Shown: positions 10,417 through 22,200, numbered from the stretch's first letter. The stretch: DNA of 64,000 nt from Ancistrus triradiatus (GCA_025084515.1 JAJAGP010003213.1:16723-80722), one strand, 5' to 3'. Numbers and translations are program-made. The notes: generated by a model not told the origin, from the sequence alone.

Positions 10417-10446
10417 CTGACATGGAGAGAGAGAGAGAGAGAGAAA
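10417..10446 (-). promoter_or_regulatory. tbkbp1: Splice acceptor of the tbkbp1 exon; pyrimidine tract is a (TC)n microsatellite
   Basis: On the minus strand the intron ends TTTTC(TC)n-CATGTCAG, with the AG at 10418-10417. The (GA)n repeat seen on the plus strand at 10424-10444 is therefore the pyrimidine tract. The next AG downstream would fall inside the exon. Confidence 0.7.
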
Positions 10447-10819
10447 ACGAGTGCTAAGTCCTATGCATCTGAGGGGCTAGTTGCTTACCAGCCTACAGAG
10501 GCTGAACCTTTCATCAGTGACTTGGCTGTACACAACTGAGCTACCCAGTGATCTTGCAGCAGAGCATCCTCTCACTCACACTGCACATCATTCTTTTATG
10601 TCCGTCACACTATATTAGCATCACTGGCTCGGCAAATTTCCAAGCAAGCCACCCGTCAGTATTGCAAACACCACCTCGGGCCCTTCATCCTGCCTGCCTA
10701 TTGTGAGTTATTGGCTGGGAGAGTTGCTTCATATTAAGTAGAGAAAACTGAGTGAAGACAAAAGGTAAGGTAGATATGGACTGCACGGTAGCTCTCAGGT
10801 TTGTCACGCTCAAACTAAA
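10447..10819. other. Stretch without a recognised feature
   Basis: Unique-looking sequence, upstream intron of tbkbp1 by position. No exon was recognised. Confidence 0.4.
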
Positions 10820-11520
10820 TGCAAGCCCAAATCAGAAAATGATGGGATGGTATAAAAAATGCAGTGTTTCCAAGATAATTTCAAGTTTGTTTTTTTCTGG
10901 TAAACTTAATAAACATCCATTCCTGCATTTCAGGCCTGCAACACATTCCAAAAAAAGCTGGGACGGGTACAATTTAGGGCTACAAATTAGGTTTTTAGAA
11001 AAACCTAAATAATGATGTGATTTCAAACAGGTGATTGTAATCATGATTTGGTACAAGAGCGGTATCCATGAAAGGCTGAGTCTATGATGAGCAAGGATAG
11101 GTAGAAATTCTTTACACTTCTGTGATTAATGCAGACAAGTACATTGAGATTTTAGAGCAACATAAGCTGCCTTTGAGATGACTTTTCCAGGGACATCCAA
11201 TGCAAAAGAAGCCAAATCAGAAAACGATGGGACTGAAATATGTAAATCCAATCATTCTTTGAGGAACATTGGGATTAATCATCTCAATAAGTTTCTCAAG
11301 AATTTGTTGACAAACTGGAAATTCTCTGCCTATAATTTGCTCCTCAAAGACCCAGCTTTTTGTGGAGACTGCTTTTGTACCACATCATCATTATAATAAC
11401 CTGCTGACATCACATGTTTCAAATCACACCATTATTTAGTTTCTTTTTTTAGTTTTTTTTTTATACTGCAATACTAGCCCTAAATTGCCCTGTCCCAACT
11501 TTTTTGGGGGGATGTGTTAC
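10820..11520 (+). mobile_element. Tc1-like transposon, family C, internally deleted copy
   Basis: It begins near GCCCAAATCAGAAAATGATG and includes ACATCCATTCCTGCATTTCA and GCAACACATTCCAAAAAAAG at 10915-10960. It ends in the mirror-image CCCTGTCCCAACTTTTTTGG near 11490-11508. The middle keeps a short piece of the transposase region (TTTTAGAGCAACATAAGCTG to CCAGGGACATCC at about 11150-11200) and has lost the rest. About 700 bp, close to the 698 bp copy at 62845-63542. Confidence 0.8.
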
Positions 11521-12220
11521 TGGCTAGATGTGTTACAAATGAGAGATGTATGATATGCTATACATATTTAGTATATTATAATAACAGCAGTAGAAGTGCA
11601 TTTATTAGGTAGAGTCAGTGATGAGGTAGGAGATTTACAATCATATAAATAATGAAAATGGGTCCTTGCTAGCTAAATAACAGTACTATGGGAACAATCT
11701 TTATAATATCATAATGAATCAAATAGTAAGTTTGCCTTAAAAACATATTCCTGCATGCAAGTGCACAAACCATGGATATTAAATAGGGGTTTAACAACGA
11801 ATTGTGATGCAAAAATGTCACAATGTGCATCACGAGTTACACCAGACAGCACAATCATGTCATGCTCAGATACAGATGTCGCATTACATTTGTCATTCTT
11901 CAGAAATAAGAAAGGAATGTTTTCACTTGGTTATTTAATATTTTATTTACAAGTAACTTGTTTCAAGTAATTTCTTTTAATTGCATGGGACTACATTTTT
12001 TTTTTTTGCTATAAAAACTTATCCAAGGAAATTTGCATTGTTTTGCATTGTTTACACTTCATAAATTAAAAAAACAGGTAACACTTTATAATAAGGGTAC
12101 ATAAAATAGCATTAATTCATGCAGTATTTCATAAGTAATGATTCATTCTTACACGTAATACATCATGAGTCATCAGCATAAAATGAGCATGTGTCATGCA
12201 TGCGTTAATGCAGCAGCAAT
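11521..12220. other. AT-rich stretch, possible MITE piece at its right end
   Basis: Mostly unrecognised. At 12077-12100 the sequence GGTAACACTTTATAATAAGG matches a common fish MITE start as I remember it. No partner end was found. Confidence 0.35.
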
Positions 12221-13050
12221 ATAGTGGTACCTCTGTTTTCTTTATTAATATGTTCCAGAAGGCTTGTTGAGAACCAGAGGAATATTCCCATAAGGAATAA
12301 TGTTGATTTGAATTAATCCATTCCAGACCTCCAGAAAATCCACACTGTATAAGGCATTATATACATTAATGGATTGTACAGGTGCTTCCTGATTTACAAA
12401 GGGGATATGTTCTAACAAATCCATCCTAAATTGAATCGGTATTAATCTATAGTCAAGTTTACATTGCATTATAGCAGGGAACCTATGGTAAGTAATGATA
12501 AGTTTGTCAATGGTTAAATGGTTATCCTAACATTAACCTACAGATGGCCAAAATATTTAACAAAAAGCTTATTTTATAATAAAGTGTTGAAAAATCTCAT
12601 GTAATTTAGTGATTAATAGATTGAAAGTGAAAGTAAAACCAACACTTACTCTGTTGGTGCAGTCAGGGAAAAGTGTGTTCTGGAGCATTCAATTCCTGTT
12701 TTGTTTTCAGTTGGCTCTTTATAAGCACATCGTTTTAGGACCCATGGATACTTATTTACACTAAGAATACTGTACTGTAAAGAAAAACACACGACAAAAA
12801 TAGCGGAGATCTCTGAGCAACCGCTGCTGTGAATCTGAACCACGGAATCGCTGTGTACTGAATCATGAACCATGAATTCTGAATCGAGTTGGCTGAAACG
12901 AGTCGTGTGGCTCGACTCCTCATACAAGTTTAAGCAAGTGCGCAGCTTACAAAGCAAACGATGAGAATGAAGACAGTTTTTTTCTAGTCAAAATGCATTG
13001 AGAAGCATTCGACAAGTTCCTAGGTGGTCTAGAATCGAAGTAGCACTGTA
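12221..13050. mobile_element. Non-autonomous element, family E copy 1 (CAGTGGTACC ends)
   Basis: The left end is TATAGTGGTACCTCTG and the right end GAAGTAGCACTGTA. The interior has blocks common to all family E copies: ATCCACACTGTATAAGGCAT, CTTATTTTATAATAAAGTGT, GGAGCATTCAATTCCTGTTT. About 830 bp, no recognisable coding. The ends resemble those of pogo/Tigger-type elements in vertebrates, but that class call is a guess. Confidence 0.85.
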
Positions 13051-14325
13051 TATGAATTCATGTAGTAATTAACCTAGAACATTAATGTTAAGCATTCCTA
13101 AACATTACTTCTTCATGAGGTCATGATGTTTGTGACCCTCAAAGTAGTGTTAAATAAAATTGTAAGAAAATTCAATCATGAACTCAATCATGTAACTCGA
13201 ATAGAATGTGAGCAGAGTGTATTGTTACATCTCTAGTATTAAAGTCAAATAATGCAGGACTACTGAATTAAAGTCTGTATGTACAGTACACTGCAGTAAT
13301 TTCCCAGTGCTAAGCAGCAGAAGTGCAAACATTAATAACATTGGCCCTGGTAAAAAGGCTATTACCTTGAACAGGAAAGTAACTCTGAATTAATTGCTGC
13401 TGTGTAATCTTGGTAAACCTTCAACAAATCCATGATCCTTGGATGCACCAAGCAATAGAGTAAAAAGTAAGAGGCCAGTGTGCATTCTCACTCAAAAGAA
13501 AAAAAAAACTAAAATGGTATTTATTAAATGTAGGGTGACACAAATTAGAAAAACCCTGGTAACATTTGGCATTCTTATCACAGTTCAAAATCTATCAATC
13601 AATGGATTCTCAGAAGAAAAAACTGTCCCGTGTCTCCATCAATGAGAAAACAAACCAATAATGTGGACCACCTACCAATTAGAACAAGAACAATTCTCTA
13701 CACTTACCTGTCAACTAAGATGACAAGTATAGAAGTTACTGTACTGTCAGTCAGGTGCTGTTTTAAGTATGTGACAGTGTGACATTGTCATGGTAATAAG
13801 CAATCATTCAAAAGTGTTGAAATAAAATGAATTTTACTAGCCACACACAGATCTCTACATGACACACCAAAATAAAGCTTGAATAACAGTTTAATCATTC
13901 TCCCAATGATTGCAGAATGTTAAAATGTTGCTCAAGCTTAATGTTTTCACTTTTTTGTGGGGAAGTTCACATATATTTCACATACAAAATGATTTAACTG
14001 CATGCTGTATTTAAATGTGTTCCTTTTTGATGGTTCGTAGTGCAAAAATCAGACAAACTCCTGTGTAGACTGGCTTGTGACGATTATAGAAAGACCTTGG
14101 GGTCATTAAGAACCGAGATAATGGAGAACTATAAAGTCAAAGAAGAATAGATGTGGAAGACAGGTATTCAAATCCTCACATTACTCTTAAATACCTACAT
14201 GTTGAGTTCCCTGCAGAAGTGGTGTTTAGGGTTGTAAAATTGGCTCATAAATTAAATGAGATTGTTCTATCAACTTTATGGGCTGCCTGGGGGAGCTGCT
14301 GGAGTGCCTGCATGTGATGTTCAAC
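13051..14325. other. AT-rich stretch without a recognised feature
   Basis: No exon, RNA gene or element ends were recognised. The open frame at 13439-13645 has no conserved motif. Confidence 0.4.
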
Positions 14326-14811
14326 TAGAGGTGTGCGATATGTATCTACGATAATATCATAATGTTAATGTTGTTTTAAATAAAGCGCCAGCTGACGTTA
14401 TTATGTCACTCACTTTCAAATATTCACTGTGTCTTGCAGCCATTTAGGATTGTCTACTGTACACGGACACCGAGTGCATCAAGCATGCACAAATCAAGCT
14501 AGCATTCTACCTAAAAAATGCATGACTGAAGGGAAAATGAGTGCACAAACTGTGCCAGGAGACAAAATACAGACAGCACCAGCCTTGTTAGAGGTGATTT
14601 GACACTGAAAAGCAGAATTTTGCTCCAAAGTACAGCGATCTGCTAACTGTTGGAAATTGGTTGCTGTTGACGATGGCTTGACAATTAGCTTATTCCACCA
14701 TCTGCAAACTAACCACTGTGCAGTATATGATGGTTATGACAAGCTTCATAAAACTGAAATTCACCATAAATCTGGTGAAACCTTCTGCAGTTTACGCACT
14801 ACAGTTTTTAC
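14326..14811 (+). mobile_element. hAT-type element, left part with BED zinc-finger remnant
   Basis: It begins CTAGAGGTGTGCGATATGTA, like hAT ends that pair with a reverse CGCACACC end; that partner was not seen. Within 14532-14800 the plus strand reads, with a few stops, MSAQTVPGDK, then ISLFHHLQTNHCAVYDGYDK. The LFHHLQTNH block matches the second half of BED zinc fingers of hAT transposases. The frame is then cut by the second hAT element at 14812. Confidence 0.55.
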
Positions 14812-16114
14812 TAGAGATGCACCGATTGCAATTTTATTTTAATATATGACTAGCCGATTCCGATTTTCTAACTGGCTAAGAACCATAAAAGACATCATAT
14901 AAACATTTTCTAAAGAAAGATAGCAGGAGCTGTTGGGATGTACTTGGCTCGGTTCTCTCACTAGCTTTAGCTTTGTTGCATCAGTAACAAAATATCAATC
15001 ACTGCAAACTTGCTCAAATTTTACTTTATTACCGCCTTGAAGAGAGCCTTTTACCAGTTGGTGCAAGGGTACAAGTACAAGAAAAGATGCTGAATTACAA
15101 CTCAGTTTGTCACACCAAAACAGCAAGTCATTCATTACAGTAGTGACGTATTAAAAACACATAAATACACTAAATCCTGGGCATAAATGGCACAACACAA
15201 TTAAAAATACACGCTGTAAGCTTTTACTAACTAATAAAAAGATATTAACACATACAGTGGAGTTTGAACGTTTGTGAAACCTATTTCTGCATAAATATGA
15301 CCTAAAACATCATCAGATTTTCACACAAGTCCTAAAAGTAGATAAAAAGAACCCAGTTAAACAAATGAGACAAATATATCATACTTGGTCATTATTTCTT
15401 GAGGAAAATGATCCGATTTAACATATTAATGAGTGGCAAAAGTATGTGAACCTTTGCTTTCAGTATCTGGTGTGACCCCCCTGTGCAGCAATAACTGCAA
15501 CTAAACATTTTCTGTAACTGTTGATCAGTCCTGCACACCGGCTTGGAGGAATTTTAGCCCATTCCTCCATACAGAACAGCTTCAGCTCTGGGATGTTGGT
15601 GGGTTTCCTCACATTAGCTGCTCACTTCAGGTCCTTCCACAACATTTCCATTGGATTAAGGTCAGAACTTTGACTTGGCCATTCCAAAACATTAACTTTA
15701 TTCTTCTTTAACCATTCTTTGGTAGAACGGCTTGTGTTTCTATATTTGTGTCTATATTTCTGCATTATTCATGCAGAAATATAGAAAATTCTAAAGGGTT
15801 CACAAACTTTCAAACACCACTGTAAAACAGATCACAGATGCATAAGAACCCGAAAATAAACAGCTATGCTAAACATGCTAAACACTGGGACCAGGAAACA
15901 AACAAGTGGTACACACATGAACTGAATTCTGAATCAAATCACTGTGCTGTTCATGTGTGTGGCTGTGTTTGTGTCGCTGTTGAAGGCACAAGTATAGGTT
16001 AAATGTGACCGGAACAAAATCGATTATATGAGACTCATCGGCTGACCGCTCATAGCCGATCACAACAAAAACCGGCCGATTCCAGTCACCAGCCAACCAA
16101 TCGGTGCATTTCTA
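14812..16114. mobile_element. hAT-type non-autonomous element with an 8-bp target duplication
   Basis: Inverted ends TAGAGATGCACCGATTG (14812) and CAATCGGTGCATTTCTA (to 16114). The flanks GTTTTTAC (14804-14811) and GTTTTAAA (16115-16122) agree at 6 of 8 positions, as expected for an old hAT target duplication. No transposase was recognised inside. A family A Tc1 derivative (15253-15824) has inserted into it, and it sits inside or against the hAT piece at 14326. Confidence 0.85.
15253..15824 (-). mobile_element. Tc1-like family A copy 2, 572 bp deletion derivative
   Basis: Ends TACAGTGGAGTTTGAACGTT and AACTTTCAAACACCACTGTA. It keeps the outer left 460 bp and a short right end, losing nearly all of the transposase between. 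The break is around 15742, where TTGTGTTTCTATATTTGTGT replaces the expected continuation. Inserted in the hAT element 14812-16114. Confidence 0.9.
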
Positions 16115-16122
16115 GTTTTAAA

Positions 16123-16439
16123 CTTGCGTGCTTCAGTTTTAAGAAAATAAATGAGACCCATTTTCCTTACATTTAAATTTCCTTTAATGTTATTTCCATT
16201 GATGACATTAGTAAGCAACAATTAATATCCTATTAACAAGGGCATGCTCGAGCAATGTAAGACTTCTATCTATTTCTTCTATCTATTTATCTATTTGCTT
16301 AGTTAAATCCTTTTTAGTGACCTTTAGTTACCTTTTTATATATATATATATATATATATATTGACCCAGCCAGAAGGTCTTGACTCCATCTAAGGTCGCT
16401 GCTCGACATCACTATTGGTGAAATTAATAGTTACACTCG
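16123..16439. other. AT-rich stretch with a (TA)n microsatellite
   Basis: The (TA)n run is at 16337-16361. No other feature was recognised. Confidence 0.6.
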
Positions 16440-16797
16440 ACTGGACACATCATTCAAGGAAGGAGAGTGTTGAGACTCTTCTCTGTACTGGCACCCAGGT
16501 GGTGGAATGAACTTCCCCAGGCTGTTGGAATGGCTGCACCTCTCACTGTCTTCAAATGGCAACTACCTTTTTATCCAGCACTTACAATCCACTTACTAAA
16601 AGATATTCTTTTTGCTTGTTCTTTCTTATTGTTGCTGTGCTTCTTGTTGCTTTTACCTTCAACTCTTACCAGGATTTAGTCAAATGTCATTTTGGGGTTG
16701 TAGGCCACTAATGCTAGCATGATTAAATATCCACTTTGGATAATAATGTACAAAGCACCTCTATCCGTAAGCCCTTCTGCTAAATGCTGTAAATGTT
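16440..16797 (+). mobile_element. LINE 3' end: reverse transcriptase C-terminus plus tail
   Basis: The frame from 16467 begins LRLFSVLAPRWWNELPQAV and continues MAAPLTVFKWQLPF. FSVLAPRWWNELP followed by a SLxTFKxxLKTHLF-like block is how ORF2 ends in many fish L2/CR1-like LINEs. The sequence ends with TCTGCTAAATGCTGTAAATG at 16776-16795, which is identical to the tail of the tRNA-SINE at 38331-38527. This is a different LINE family from the TGACTTGA-tailed one. Confidence 0.75.
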
Positions 16798-16940
16798 ATA
16801 GTCAGTATGCCCTTTAGAGGATAACCATTTTTTATTTAAACTTGCCTAAGGACGTTTACACTAATGAGTCAAAACATTATAAATTACAGAATATGCTGAT
16901 TATCTCATTACAACTCTATATGTCAAGGTCTGACACTAAC

Positions 16941-17462
16941 TTAACACTTTATTAGGAACACCTGAACAACTTCTCATTCATGCAATAAACTAATCAGTCA
17001 ATCATGTGGCACTACTGCAATCATAAACCCAGGTATATATGGGCCAGCAACTTCAGGTAATGTCCACAATTACCATCAGAATATGAGGAAAAAGTCATCT
17101 CAGTTATGTTGGTGCCAGACAGGCCGTTGAGTATTTCTATCACTGCTGATCTCCTGGGATTCTCATACACAACAGTCTCTAGGGTAGTCCGAATGGTCCA
17201 TTAAATGAAAAAACCTCCATCGATCAGCAGTACTGCGGAAAGAAATGCCTTCTTAATTAGTGATGTCAGCAGAGACTGGGCAGACCAGTTTGAGATCAGA
17301 CTGGATTGGCTACAACAGCAGAAGACCATATGGGGTTCTACTTCTGTCACCCAAGTACAGGAAGCTGAGGTTGCAGTGGGCACAGGCTCACCAAAACTGT
17401 CGGGTGAGAATTTGGAGCCAGTACAATGAACCATGAATCTGTCCCACATGTAGCCAGGAACA
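16941..17462 (+). mobile_element. Tc1/mariner-like family I, 5' part, truncated
   Basis: It starts TTAACACTTTATTAGGAACA, the same end (opposite strand) as at 1757-1800 and 38030-38062. The plus strand holds the N-terminal and central transposase in pieces, for example SVTQVQEAEVAVGTGSPK and a degraded RVRIW block near 17400. It stops at about 17462 without the C-terminal part or the far end. Confidence 0.75.
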
Positions 17463-17561
17463 AACATGGAGACAAATGTAAGTACAAGTGGTGGTGGTTT
17501 ATTAAATATGGTGGTATGAAAGTAAGCTTGGAAACAGCACTCAATACAAACAGGCAGAGAC

Positions 17562-18005
17562 CAAGGGTGTACTCACACTGAGTACACTCGCTCGCAGCAT
17601 GCACACCACCTTCAACGAAACGTGTTCAGGCACGCTTTCATCATCATGATATGTGCTCGCACGGTACAGCGGACTTCATGGTTGTGATTGGGTAATCCCA
17701 TTCTTTCGTGCCTTTTTTGGATTCTTTTTTGGTGCACTGACACACAGCCCTTTCATAAGCCTTGTAATAAATGTACTAATTATGCACATATATGACGACG
17801 CAGCGGACTTCATGGTTGTTCTTATTATGTAACTTTTTTTGTTTCGTTTTGGGTGCGCTGGCACAGCCCTCTATTAATCCTTCATATTGAGGCAACTGAT
17901 GCTGTGTTCGACGGATGGTTGTGAGCTCACCAAGCTCACCTCTTGAAATGTGGCCGAGTGCAATTCAGCGTACTGCACCTCGGCACGATATGGAGCAATC
18001 ACACT
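17562..18005. mobile_element. Possible MITE with an internal imperfect duplication
   Basis: The left boundary AAGGGTGTACTCACACTGAG and a rough mirror near 18000 (ATCACACTAG) suggest inverted ends. Inside, GCGGACTTCATGGTTGT occurs at about 17668 and 17809, each followed by a similar 80-100 bp stretch. This is a diverged tandem duplication of about 140 bp. The class is unknown. Confidence 0.4.
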
Positions 18006-18934
18006 AGTTAACCAAATCATGCATTTTGGATCAATCACGCCCGGACACAGGTCTAGAGACACATGATGCACACAACTAGAAGAATGATAAACATAAGACT
18101 ATGCAGGTCTAGACTTTAGGAAGAGGAGAAAGAGGAGCCAGGGACAATGCTAAGGTAAAAACATAATTTTACCTGAATTCTTTTGCATAAGACTTTGTGT
18201 GAACTTCTGAACTTCTTGTTCTGAACTTTATCTACTTGGTAAGCTCTCAGTCCTAAAGTAGCTTTTTGACCTGACAAACAATGAGAACACTGCTTACAGA
18301 AGAACTTTATAGGCAGAAAAGTATGTATAATTGAACTTTGGGGATGGAATATCCAGTCTCCAGCATGCTATGTGTATACACCCTTCTGTTTGTGCAGTGG
18401 TCAGCTCATAATGACTTGGTTCAGGAGTGTTACTGACCTGTTTACTGACCCCAGTTTCAGGGCTGACCCAAATCACCATCATGCCAAAACAAGGCTAGCA
18501 CCCTGCTGAGCTACAGAGATCTGAGGAGAATTCACTGCACACAAAATGAGTCAGCCACACCGTGCTTACTGAATTATTTTCAGCCGTTTGTGTATTATAC
18601 TGTATACGTACAAAAATCCTTGGCAAAGCTCTAGCTCTCCCTTCCTATCTCTCCTTCAGGGGTAATCCAAAAGAACACCCACATATCTACTGATTCTCGC
18701 TGAGGCATTTGTGCACACAGAAAGAGAGAGGTTTCTGTTCTGAGGGAGAATATGTAGGTGGTGAGTGCTAAAGTGATTTCAGGACGTTTGAAATGTCACT
18801 GTTAACCTATGGTTTTCCCATAGTCTGCCCTGAGCATCTATATCTGTAAGGGTCAGGTGTGCCATGGATGCTCGGCTTATTACCTTCATGCTTAAGGTCT
18901 GAGGAACATGCTTCCAACTCACCACTGTAGCAAA
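18006..18934. other. Stretch without a recognised feature
   Basis: No element ends or conserved exon were recognised. Short open frames lack motifs. Confidence 0.4.
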
Positions 18935-19805
18935 GAACAGAGTAATTAAAGAACAGAGTCTTAAATATTCTAAAAATCCTCTTAGAGAGCTCCTAGCTTG
19001 GCGTAAAATATCCTAGCTAGGAGTTTTAATTTAAGAACAATTCAGAAGCGATCTGAGTGGAGCAAGGAGAACCTTTATGTCAGTGAGGAGGTGGGGTTGA
19101 CCCGGTTGCTACTGTAGGTATGGTGCTTTTTTTTGGAAGATTGTGATTGGTTGTCACCCCCATCACTCACTCTCATTCTCTCTCACACACAAACGCACAC
19201 ATAAATTAACTGTTAATTAGGGAAATACTGTATAGCCTATTATAAGCCTTTGATATAACAGGCATAGGCTATTTCTGCATATTTTACACTAATCACACAT
19301 GTTTATTTGCTTTATTTTATTAACAGTGTATTCACCATGCTGGAAATGTTTGTAGCCTACTTAATCTGATGGGATAGCCTATGAACTGGAGAAAATGTGG
19401 CGTTTTCAGGTATGAGGCTGCTGTGTCTATTTAACTGTTACAGTTGGTTTGTATGAATTTATTTCAGGAGTTACACCATTATTGTGCTGCGTAGGAGAGG
19501 TGAGCAAATCTCTAATAAGATTAACCACAAACATTATTCTTGCACGATCTAACGATCTAATTAGCTCACTGTTATTCAGTGTTTGGAGAACATTTCTTCT
19601 GCCTCATTGTCTTTCTGGATTTTTCTCCTCTGCTTAAGAGAACCCCTAAGCCTCCTAAAAGTCCTCCTCCCTACTCCTAACAGTTTTTCACCTAAGGAGC
19701 TCATTTAGGGGTTAAGGTGCTTCATGAATAACATTTATCTGTAATAGTATCTAGAATTTCATCACTAGGAGCAACTCTTAGCACTAAGAATCTTTATGAA
19801 TACCA
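18935..19805. mobile_element. Possible Harbinger-type MITE
   Basis: The right end, read on the minus strand, is TATTCATAAAGATTCTTAGT then GCTAAGAGTTGCTCCTAG. This resembles widespread fish MITE ends. The left part (about 18960-19040) has the related blocks CTCTTAGAGAGCTCCTAGCT and TATCCTAGCTAGGAG. The ends are too diverged to fix exactly. Confidence 0.4.
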
Positions 19806-20514
19806 GGCCGACATCTTGTCAGATGCTAACACCTTGGCACTGTATGAGAACAGATACTTGGATGTAGGGATATGAATACAGGAAGTTACTGACATCAGGT
19901 TTAATAGAAACTTGTCTCTCTCGCTACTAGCTGACTCAGAATCAGGGCTGGGCAATTAATCGAAAATTAATCAAAGTTGTGAAATGAAAACATTTGTTCA
20001 CTGCTTAATAAATAGCCTTTAAAATGCTTAAAAGGTGATATTGCAGTGCCTGTTCTGAAAATTAGTGTTTATTCAAGTGGACTCATTCCCTCTAGGTTGT
20101 ATGCAGTCAGTGAGGCATGTTTATATATTTTTTGTATTCCATGGTGCATGTTTATATTTTGACGGTGTGTGTGATCATTAATCTGTGCTTAAAGTGCAAA
20201 CTCAGCTTCTGTACTTTTGATTTCAACGGAAAGTTTTGCTCTGCATTTGGTCGAAATGGATCATGTGACCACAGTGGTCCACAATTTATAGTCTTCCACT
20301 AGATACAGTAGAGAGCTTAAAACACACACACAAATCTAAAAAAAAAAGTCACATTTTGGGTCAGACCAGATTTTGGAAATGAACCTTGGGTCATGCTGAT
20401 TACATCTACATAGAAAAAGTCAGGGACACTGTTTGTCATGTCTCCAGTGTACTCTTATGTGTACTGGTGTGTACTCTGACAATTGCAACCAAACATGTCA
20501 CTCCCACACACACA

Positions 20515-20559
<45 letters not shown>

Positions 20560-20974
20560 CACGCAAGAGAAGCACATTTAGCTCACAAACTCATTTACAC
20601 TGTGAGAGTAAATTAAACCAGCATTAATGACAAATGGTTGAGTCAGGAAAATGGTAAATGGAGAGGAACACTGTGTGCTAAATCAAAGCTGCAGCATGAA
20701 TACACTCAACACCAGTCATCTGTGATATTGTTTACACAACTCCCCAGCCTGCACTTTGTCTTCAAACTAATTGCAACAAATGAAACATATTTATCAGATG
20801 ATTAAACCATTTGTTAGACATTAAGTGTTATTATAGGTAAAATACAGACATTTGAAGCTTCCCCAAGCAAATTCTAAAATGAACGCTACAGTGTGAGCAT
20901 CACACAATTTGCCTTGTGTTGTCTGTTGCTCATATTTATGATATCTGTGTGCGCCAATGGAAGCCTTATATTAA
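19806..20974. other. Stretch with a (CA)n microsatellite and a possible MITE start
   Basis: (CA)n lies at 20505-20558 with one interruption. The block CAGGGCTGGGCAATTAATCG at about 19943 looks like a MITE end but has no partner. The open frames over the CA repeat are artefacts of the repeat. Confidence 0.6.
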
Positions 20975-21345
20975 AGACGTCCAGATGCGGTGTCGACTTA
21001 CCTGGGCTCAGAGACATCTGGGATGGACCATCACACAGTGGAAATGTATTGTGGTCAGATGAATCAATATTTTTGGAAGAAGTGGACACTGTGTGTTCCA
21101 TACCAAAGATAAAATGGAACACCCAGACTATTATTGTCAGTGCCCTTGTCAAAGCTAATTTACACTTCTGTGGTTGCAGCATTCATACAGAAAAATACAC
21201 TGTGATTTTCGAGCAACATAAACAGCCTTCAAGACGACATCTTTTCCAGGGACATCCATGCATTTTATCAACAAGACAATGCAAAACCTCATGCTGCACA
21301 CATTACAAAGGCATGAAGAGGGTACAGGTACTGGACTGGCCTGCC
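20975..21345 (+). mobile_element. Tc1-like family C fragment with transposase remnants
   Basis: The plus strand contains blocks of the family C transposase: CATCTGGGATGGACCATCAC, then GTGGTCAGATGAATCAATAT (the WSDES region), then CATCTTTTCCAGGGACATCC and GACAATGCAAAACCTCATGC (the QDNA-H region). A piece between them is missing near 21137, and both ends of the element are absent. Confidence 0.8.
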
Positions 21346-21382
21346 GGATGTAGGTTTGTATTTTTTTCTTTACTCTTTTCCT

Positions 21383-21619
21383 GGACTGGGGACAACTCTG
21401 GTGCGTATCCACATAGAGCACAGGATACCAACACAGTCCATTTCAGGGCCAACAGGCATCACTGATGAAGGGACATCCCAACCACTCTCCTCTCCCTTAG
21501 ACATAGATAATTGTACCTGCTGGTGATGCACAAACCCGCTGGAAGGCACCACTGGATCTCAAACCTGGATCTCTTCACTTGTAGGCTAAAGTATTAGACC
21601 ACTGCACAACCCGAGCACC
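21383..21619 (-). mobile_element. tRNA-derived SINE-like sequence
   Basis: Reading leftwards from 21619: GTGCTCGGGTTGTGCAGTGG then TCTAATACTTTAGCC (A-box-like), then GATCCAGGTTTGAGATCC (B-box-like) at the usual spacing, followed by a non-tRNA body. No cloverleaf was seen at the 3' side, so it is a SINE rather than a tRNA gene. The family is not identified. Confidence 0.55.
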
Positions 21620-21731
21620 ATAAACTTTTTAAAAGTCAGCAAAAATAGAATGCTGTTACTCAATATGTCATGACAGGTTTCTTTATGTTCTGTCTGAGTC
21701 AAATGTATTCCAAAAATTCTGTACAGTGGGT

Positions 21732-22200
21732 GCAATTCAGTTTTATTTGTATAGTGCTTTTAATAGACATAGACACTGTCACAAGGTAGCTGTACAAAAA
21801 GCAGTACATAAGTAAACCAGAGGCTACAGTGGCAAGGAAAAAAATCCTTGCATAAGGAAGACACATTAAAAGGAAACGGGCTCAAATGGGCAACTCACCC
21901 TCCTCTGCGTGAAAGTGATAGGTGATTGTCTTAATAGTCTTTGCTCAAGTGGATATAAATGAAATTGACCCTTGTTGTATAGGAGATGTCAAATGCTCAG
22001 CACAGCATGATGTGAATAAGAGTCTTGAGAGAATTAAACAGGTTTAGCCTAGTTTCCTCTAGGCTTCTAGTTTCTTAATTTCTTCTACTTTCGTCTCTTC
22101 AGCAGATCTTGAAAGTGAGAGTCTCTATGTGTAAAGGTTAGATTATTTAGTAAAAATGGCACCCACAACATCAGGAGACCTGTCCTGCATATAAAATAAT
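21732..22200 (-). mobile_element. L2-type LINE 3' end, opposite strand
   Basis: It begins CAATTCAGTTTTATTTGTAT then AGTGCTTTTAATAGACA. This is the reverse of an L2-type LINE 3' end (A-rich tail, then GCTATATAAATAAAATTGAA-like). It also has CAGTGGCAAGGAAAAAAATC, the counterpart of the block near 26838. It belongs to a relative of the LINE at 45.7-50.2 kb. The inner boundary is uncertain. Confidence 0.65.

Noticed and set aside
19940..20300. MITE beginning CAGGGCTGGGCAATTAATCG
   Set aside because: It looks like a known kind of end, but no partner end or flanking duplication was found.
20386..20627. Histidine/threonine-rich open frames
   Set aside because: They translate the (CA)n microsatellite.
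20893..21465. Longest plus-strand open frame in the first half (190 codons)
   Set aside because: It runs over a family C Tc1 remnant and then into a reverse-strand SINE. The transposase blocks lie in other frames, so this frame is a chance one.
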